From Sphingomonas sp. OK281 (GTDB lineage: Bacteria > Pseudomonadota > Alphaproteobacteria > Sphingomonadales > Sphingomonadaceae): a DNA stretch of 64,000 bases. Under the pieces are notes generated by a model, which did no database searches, had not been told where the DNA came from, and saw only the letters and a list, made by a program, of their open reading frames with translations. Location of the stretch: positions 372,001 to 436,000 of the forward strand of contig NZ_FOVZ01000004.1 of the NCBI RefSeq assembly GCF_900115295.1, read 5' to 3'. The translations under genes were made by a program, and so were the position numbers. Positions 60,568 to 64,000 of this stretch are shown here, piece by piece; the stretch's first letter is position 1, and every line of letters begins with the position of its first letter.

Positions 60568-61530
60568 ATGGTTAACGAGCCTTCAGCAAAGACACGCGAG
60601 CGACGCGACCGGGATCGCTCCGGCGCGCCCAAGGAGGGCGTGTTGCACCAGGGCGTGCTCGGCGGGGCCAAGCTCAATCCGTTCGGCGACCTCCATTCCC
60701 TCCAGCATCTCTCCGCCCGGTTCGCCCGTGGCCTGCGCGCCGTGTTCGAGCCGTTGCTCCGCCAGGAAGTCCGCTGCTGGGCCGAGCCGCTGGTGGTCCA
60801 GCGCTTCACCGATTACCGGGCCGAGCGCAGCGATGCACTGACCGCGTGGCTGCCGCTGATCATGACGCCGGGCATGGCACAGGCACTGTGCATCATGGAC
60901 GGCAAGTTCGTGCTCGAGATGCTCGACATGTTCTTCGGTGGCACCGGTGCCGCGCCGCACGTGCTGCCGACCGAATTCTCGCCCGCCGCCGAGGCGATGG
61001 TCGCGCGGATCGGCCAGATGATCGCCGCGCCGCTGAAGACCGCATGGGAGCCGATGGCGCGGTTCGACTTCCTGCCGACCCGCGTCGAGGTAAATCCGGC
61101 CATGATCGCCGATCTCGACGGCGAGGACGCGATGATCGTCACGCGCTTCGGTATCGCCGCGGGCACCGCTAAGCCGGTGTTCCTCGACCTCGTCTACCCC
61201 GTGTCCGCGCTGAAGCCGCATGCGCCGTCGTTGACCGCGAAGGTCGTCGGCAAGTCGGCCGAGCCCGATCCGGCCTGGCGCACCGAGCTGACGCGGGCGG
61301 CGATGAACGTCCGCTTCCCGATCCGCTCGGTGCTCGCCGAGCCGGTCGTCAAGTTGACGATGCTGATGGATCTGAAGCCCGGCGACGTGATCCCGATCAC
61401 CATCTCGGGCGACGTGCCGGTGATGGTCGGCAACAACCGGCTCGGCTGCGGTACGGTCGGCACATCGAACGGCTTCGCCGCCATCCAGCTCACCTCGATT
61501 ACCCGTTTCGACGAAGGATTTGCAGCATGA
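60568..61530 (+). CDS. fliM: Flagellar switch protein FliM
   Basis: 320 residues. The central CheC-like fold has LPLIMTPGMAQALCIMDGKFVLEMLDMFFGGTG and LPTEFSPAAEAMVARIGQMI; the C-terminal SpoA domain has LMDLKPGDVIPITISGDVPVMVGNNRLGCGTVGTSNGFAAIQL. The N-terminal CheY-binding motif (LSQxEIDALL) is not evident in the first 40 residues, which are Arg/Lys-rich. Overlaps fliN (ATGA). Confidence 0.94.
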   Translation: MVNEPSAKTRERRDRDRSGAPKEGVLHQGVLGGAKLNPFGDLHSLQHLSARFARGLRAVFEPLLRQEVRCWAEPLVVQRFTDYRAERSDALTAWLPLIMTPGMAQALCIMDGKFVLEMLDMFFGGTGAAPHVLPTEFSPAAEAMVARIGQMIAAPLKTAWEPMARFDFLPTRVEVNPAMIADLDGEDAMIVTRFGIAAGTAKPVFLDLVYPVSALKPHAPSLTAKVVGKSAEPDPAWRTELTRAAMNVRFPIRSVLAEPVVKLTMLMDLKPGDVIPITISGDVPVMVGNNRLGCGTVGTSNGFAAIQLTSITRFDEGFAA

Positions 61531-61829
61531 ACGACATGACCGGCGGGTTTCCGGTGGACTCCGCGGTGGCCGCCAATTTCCGGCTGCTTCAGGATGTCGA
61601 CGTCAAGCTGACCGTCGAGATCGGCTCGACCAGCCTGACGCTGCGCGAGCTGCTGGCGCTAGGCGAATCCAGCGTCATTGAACTCGACCGCCAGGCCAAC
61701 GAGTTGTTGGACGTGTTCGTAAACGGCACGCTGATCGGGCGCGGCGAAGTGGTGACGGTCGGCGAGCGCTTCGGCGTGCGGATGACCGAGCTCGTGTCGC
61801 CTGACAAATCGCTCGTCGGGCGCGGCTGA
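61527..61829 (+). CDS. fliN: Flagellar switch protein FliN
   Basis: 100 residues, one SpoA domain: NFRLLQDVDVKLTVEIGSTSLTLRELLALGESSVIELDRQANELLDVFVNGTLIGRGEVVTVGERFGVRMTEL. Forms the lower C ring with FliM. Coupled to fliM; fliO begins five bases after it. Confidence 0.96.
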   Translation: MNDMTGGFPVDSAVAANFRLLQDVDVKLTVEIGSTSLTLRELLALGESSVIELDRQANELLDVFVNGTLIGRGEVVTVGERFGVRMTELVSPDKSLVGRG

Positions 61830-61834
61830 ACCCG

Positions 61835-62089
61835 ATGCTCTGGACCTACATCCTCAAGCTCGTCATCCTGCTCCCACTGGTATGCGGGCTGATGTTCGGC
61901 TGCCTCTATCTGTGGCGCAAGTTCGAGAGCCGGATTCCGGGCAAGCCGTCGACACGGCTGATCGGCGTCAAGGAAACGATGATGATCTCCCCGGGCCTGC
62001 GCCTCGCGGTGATCGATTTTGAGGGCCGCCGGCTGCTCGTCTCGGTCGGCCGTGGCGGCGTGCACCTGATCGACAAGGTCGACGCATGA
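61835..62089 (+). CDS. fliO: FliO-like flagellar export assembly protein
   Basis: 84 residues: one membrane helix (YILKLVILLPLVCGLMFGCLYLW) and a short cytoplasmic domain containing RLIGVKETMMISPGLRLAVIDFEGRRLLVSVGRGGVHLI, the usual FliO pattern. It helps assemble FliP. Coupled to fliP by ATGA. Confidence 0.88.
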   Translation: MLWTYILKLVILLPLVCGLMFGCLYLWRKFESRIPGKPSTRLIGVKETMMISPGLRLAVIDFEGRRLLVSVGRGGVHLIDKVDA

Positions 62090-63033
62090 GCGCGGTCGCT
62101 CGTCCGACGGTGACGCGGAAAGGCTCGGGCCCTGCCCTGTTCGCCGCATCGACCGCCAAACCGTTTTCCCGCGTACGCGGGAATCCAGGAGCCACGAACG
62201 GTGCGCTGCATAATTCTGCGTCGCGCCCGCGCGCAAACGCATGGCTGTGGATAGGCCTTGCCGTCCTGCTCGCCCTCTTCCTCGCGATGCCCGCCTTCGC
62301 GCAAGGCGTCCCCGCCCCGACCAACCCCGCCGTCGGCGACGCGGTCGATCGCGCGTTGGGCCAGCTCGGTGGCCAGGCCGCGGGCAATACCGGCCAGAGC
62401 GGTTCGCTGTCGCTATCGTTGCAAGTCCTCATCATCATGGGGCTGCTCACGGTCCTGCCGGGCATCCTGCTGATGATGACCAGCTTCACGCGGATCATCA
62501 TCGTGCTCGCGATCCTGCGCCAGGCGCTCGGCCTCCAGCAGACGCCGCCGAACCAGGTGCTGCTCGGGCTGTCGCTGTTCCTGTCCTTCTTCATCATGGC
62601 GCCGACGATCAGCCAGATCAACACGACCGCGATCCAGCCCTATGCCGCCGGGCAACTCGCCGGCACGCAGATGATCACCACCGCGGGCGTCCCGCTGCAC
62701 GCGTTCATGGTGAAGCAGACGCGGATCAAGGACGTCACGATGTTTGCGCAGATCGCGAAATCTGGCCCCTATGCGACGCCGACCGACATTCCCTTCTCGG
62801 TACTGCTCCCCGCGTTCGTCACGTCCGAGCTGAAGACCGCATTCCAGATCGGCTTCCTCATCTTCCTACCGTTCATCGTTATCGACCTCGTCGTCGCGAC
62901 CGTGCTGATGTCGCTCGGCATGGCGATGTTGTCGCCGACGATCATCTCGATGCCGTTCAAGCTGCTGCTGTTCGTGCTGGTCGATGGCTGGGCGCTGACG
63001 ATGGGCAGCCTCGCCAACTCGTTCGCGACCTGA
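62086..63033 (+). CDS. fliP: Flagellar export gate protein FliP with repeat-derived N-terminal extension
   Basis: 315 residues, about 60-70 longer than usual. FliP proper begins at the signal helix (WLWIGLAVLLALFLAMPAFAQG, about residue 53). Its core LLTVLPGILLMMTSFTRIIIVLAILRQALGLQQTPPNQVLLGLSLFLSFFIMAP and the end ISMPFKLLLFVLVDGWALTMGSLANSF are standard. Residues 1-52 are extra; the segment PFSRVRGNPGATNG is the translation of a palindromic repeat (62166-62183). No in-frame ATG, GTG or TTG occurs between the repeat and the signal helix, so the repeat must be translated. Confidence 0.93.
   Translation: MSAVARPTVTRKGSGPALFAASTAKPFSRVRGNPGATNGALHNSASRPRANAWLWIGLAVLLALFLAMPAFAQGVPAPTNPAVGDAVDRALGQLGGQAAGNTGQSGSLSLSLQVLIIMGLLTVLPGILLMMTSFTRIIIVLAILRQALGLQQTPPNQVLLGLSLFLSFFIMAPTISQINTTAIQPYAAGQLAGTQMITTAGVPLHAFMVKQTRIKDVTMFAQIAKSGPYATPTDIPFSVLLPAFVTSELKTAFQIGFLIFLPFIVIDLVVATVLMSLGMAMLSPTIISMPFKLLLFVLVDGWALTMGSLANSFAT
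62166..62183. repeat. REP-type palindrome inside the fliP coding sequence
   Basis: TTCCCGCGT-ACGCGGGAA is a perfect 18-base palindrome followed by TCCAGG. It belongs to the same hairpin-plus-tail style as the element at 43190-43234 (CCCGCGAAGGCGGGG-ACCCAG). It lies in frame within the 5' part of fliP. Confidence 0.85.
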
Positions 63034-63037
63034 GAAC

Positions 63038-63307
63038 ATGGACGCGCAATATTTCCTGACCGTCGCCAATCAGACGATGTGGGTGCTGGCGCTCGCGAGT
63101 GCGCCGATCCTGATCCCGGCGCTGCTGGCCGGGCTGATCCTCGGGATGATTCAGGCGGCGACGTCGATCAACGAGCAGACGCTGTCGTTCGTGCCGAAGC
63201 TGGTGGTGGTCGCGGTGTCAATCCTGATCTTCGGGAGCCTGATTTTAGGCCTGCTAAGCGATTTCACGATCGGGATCTTCGAGCGTATTCCGGATCTCGT
63301 GAAGTGA
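63038..63307 (+). CDS. fliQ: Flagellar export gate protein FliQ
   Basis: 89 residues, two membrane helices: MDAQYFLTVANQTMWVLALASAPILIPALLAGLILGMIQAATSINEQTLSFVPKLVVVAVSI, the standard FliQ sequence with the QAATSINEQTL.FVPK signature. Part of the FliPQR export gate. It is followed by a REPIN-like element before fliR. Confidence 0.97.
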   Translation: MDAQYFLTVANQTMWVLALASAPILIPALLAGLILGMIQAATSINEQTLSFVPKLVVVAVSILIFGSLILGLLSDFTIGIFERIPDLVK

Positions 63308-63320
63308 GCGCGCCTGCTGC

Positions 63321-63426
63321 TCCCCTCCCGCTTGCGGGAGGGATTGGGGGAGGGGCGTGCCTCATGGGCCGGACGCCGGTACGTACGTCGCGCCCTCCCC
63401 CGACCCCTCCCGCAAGCGGGAGGGGG
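63321..63426. repeat. REPIN-like inverted repeat between fliQ and fliR
   Basis: Two hairpins in inverse orientation: CCCTCCCGCTTGCGGGAGGG at 63323-63342 and CCCCTCCCGCAAGCGGGAGGGG at 63404-63425. The flanking GATTGGGGGAGGGGCG on the left mirrors CGCCCTCCCCCGACC on the right, making a 106-base palindrome. G-tracts at 63336-63355 form a four-tract quadruplex motif. It ends nine bases before the fliR start codon and supplies the GGAGGGGG that serves as its ribosome binding site. Confidence 0.9.
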
Positions 63427-63434
63427 ATTTTGCA

Positions 63435-64000
63435 GTGCTAGGCTTCGGGCTCTCGATCGAGCCACAGCTTTGGGCGCTGATCTTCGTCATGATTCGCATT
63501 GGTGCGACGTTCATCGCCGCGCCGGTGTTCGGGTCCGTGTCGGTCCCGCTGACCGTGCGCATCACGCTGTCGGGCGCGATCGGGTTCCTCGTGCTTGCCG
63601 CGCATCCGATCGTGCCGCCGCAGAACATCTTTGCGGTTTCCACGATCCTCTCCGCCGCCGCCGAAGCCCTTGTCGGCCTCGCGCTCGGCTTCGTCCTCCA
63701 GATCGCGTTCGCCGCGCCGATGATCGCGGCCGAAGTCATCGGCGGCGCGATGGGGCTCGGCTTCGCCTCCTCGATCGACCCGCAGAACGGCAAGTCCTCC
63801 CCTGCCCTCGGCCAGTTCTTCTCGATCATGCTGACACTGTTGTTCCTGTCGGTCGACGGCCACCTGATCCTGATCGATCTGCTCGTGAAGAGCTATGACG
63901 TGCTCCCCCCTGGCGCCGCGTGGATCGGCGTCGAGCGGTTGAAGGCGATTGCGTTCTTCGGCGGTTACGCGTTTCTCGCCGGCCTGCTGCTCGCACTCCC
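63435..64000 (+). CDS. fliR: Flagellar export gate protein FliR, truncated by window end
   Basis: First 188 residues of FliR, open to the last base. GTG start with GGAGGGGG about eight bases upstream. The sequence (M)LGFGLSIEPQLWALIFVMIRIGATFIAAPVFGSVSVPLTVRITLSGAIGFLVL, then AEALVGLALGFVLQIAFAAPMIAAEVIGGAMGLGFASSIDPQNG, is typical FliR: several helices and the GxxMGxxxAxxxDP.. motif. flhB probably follows outside the window. Confidence 0.95.
   Translation, partial: MLGFGLSIEPQLWALIFVMIRIGATFIAAPVFGSVSVPLTVRITLSGAIGFLVLAAHPIVPPQNIFAVSTILSAAAEALVGLALGFVLQIAFAAPMIAAEVIGGAMGLGFASSIDPQNGKSSPALGQFFSIMLTLLFLSVDGHLILIDLLVKSYDVLPPGAAWIGVERLKAIAFFGGYAFLAGLLLAL

Overview
The window is high-GC chromosomal DNA of an alphaproteobacterium, most likely Sphingomonas or a close relative in the Sphingomonadaceae. 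The grounds are the sphingan-like exopolysaccharide gene content, a MucR regulator, the alphaproteobacterial layout of the flagellar cluster (FlgJ without a muramidase domain, an FlbD-like sigma-54 activator directly upstream of fliE) and the many GC-rich palindromic repeats. No tRNA, rRNA, CRISPR array, insertion sequence or phage gene was seen.

Region 1 (1-1870) is an edge: the tail of an acyltransferase, a membrane-anchored SleB-type cell wall hydrolase and an exported Rap1a/Tai-like protein. Region 2 (1895-31080) is an exopolysaccharide locus. It holds two polymerisation/export sets. Set A, on the minus strand, is a long Wzy-like protein, an OPX lipoprotein and a Wzc tyrosine autokinase (7564 to 1895). 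Set B, on the plus strand, is PssD/PssE glycosyltransferase halves, a small OPX lipoprotein, an outer-membrane beta-barrel and a second Wzc (9623 to 14899). A minus-strand operon from 27563 to 15337, coupled mostly by ATGA overlaps, carries a GT4, a GT2, a Wzx flippase, two further GT4s, a Wzy-like polymerase, a GT-C-like membrane protein, a WecG-type transferase and a membrane-anchored GH74-like beta-propeller protein. An OafA-type acyltransferase and a third Wzy-like protein are convergent at 29.6 kb.

Region 3 (31417-31979) is mucR, lying exactly between the exopolysaccharide and flagellar loci. MucR proteins commonly control both processes in alphaproteobacteria.

Region 4 (32069-64000) is a nearly complete flagellar locus. 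motB-motA and flgL-K-J-I-H-G-F-E-D-C-B are on the minus strand. A second stator-like pair with flgA, then flgM-flgN, then a lytic transglycosylase with flhA-fliA, are on the plus strand. Flagellin is on the minus strand, followed by an flbD-like activator and fliE-F-G-H-I-J-K-L-M-N-O-P-Q-R on the plus strand; fliR runs off the end. flhB and chemotaxis genes are not in the window.

The regulatory logic can be read from sequence. Sigma-54 (-24/-12) promoters precede flgB (42999-43014) and the transglycosylase/flhA operon (46121-46136), with a weaker one before the second stator operon (43562-43577). Seven copies of CGGCAA/TTGCCG lie upstream of the flgB promoter and look like activator-binding enhancers. 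Sigma-28 promoters precede flgM (45300-45326) and flagellin (51693-51719), so FliA (49078-49827) probably drives flagellin and its own anti-sigma factor. Large REPIN-like palindromes punctuate the locus; one lies between fliQ and fliR, and one short palindrome is translated as part of the FliP N-terminus.
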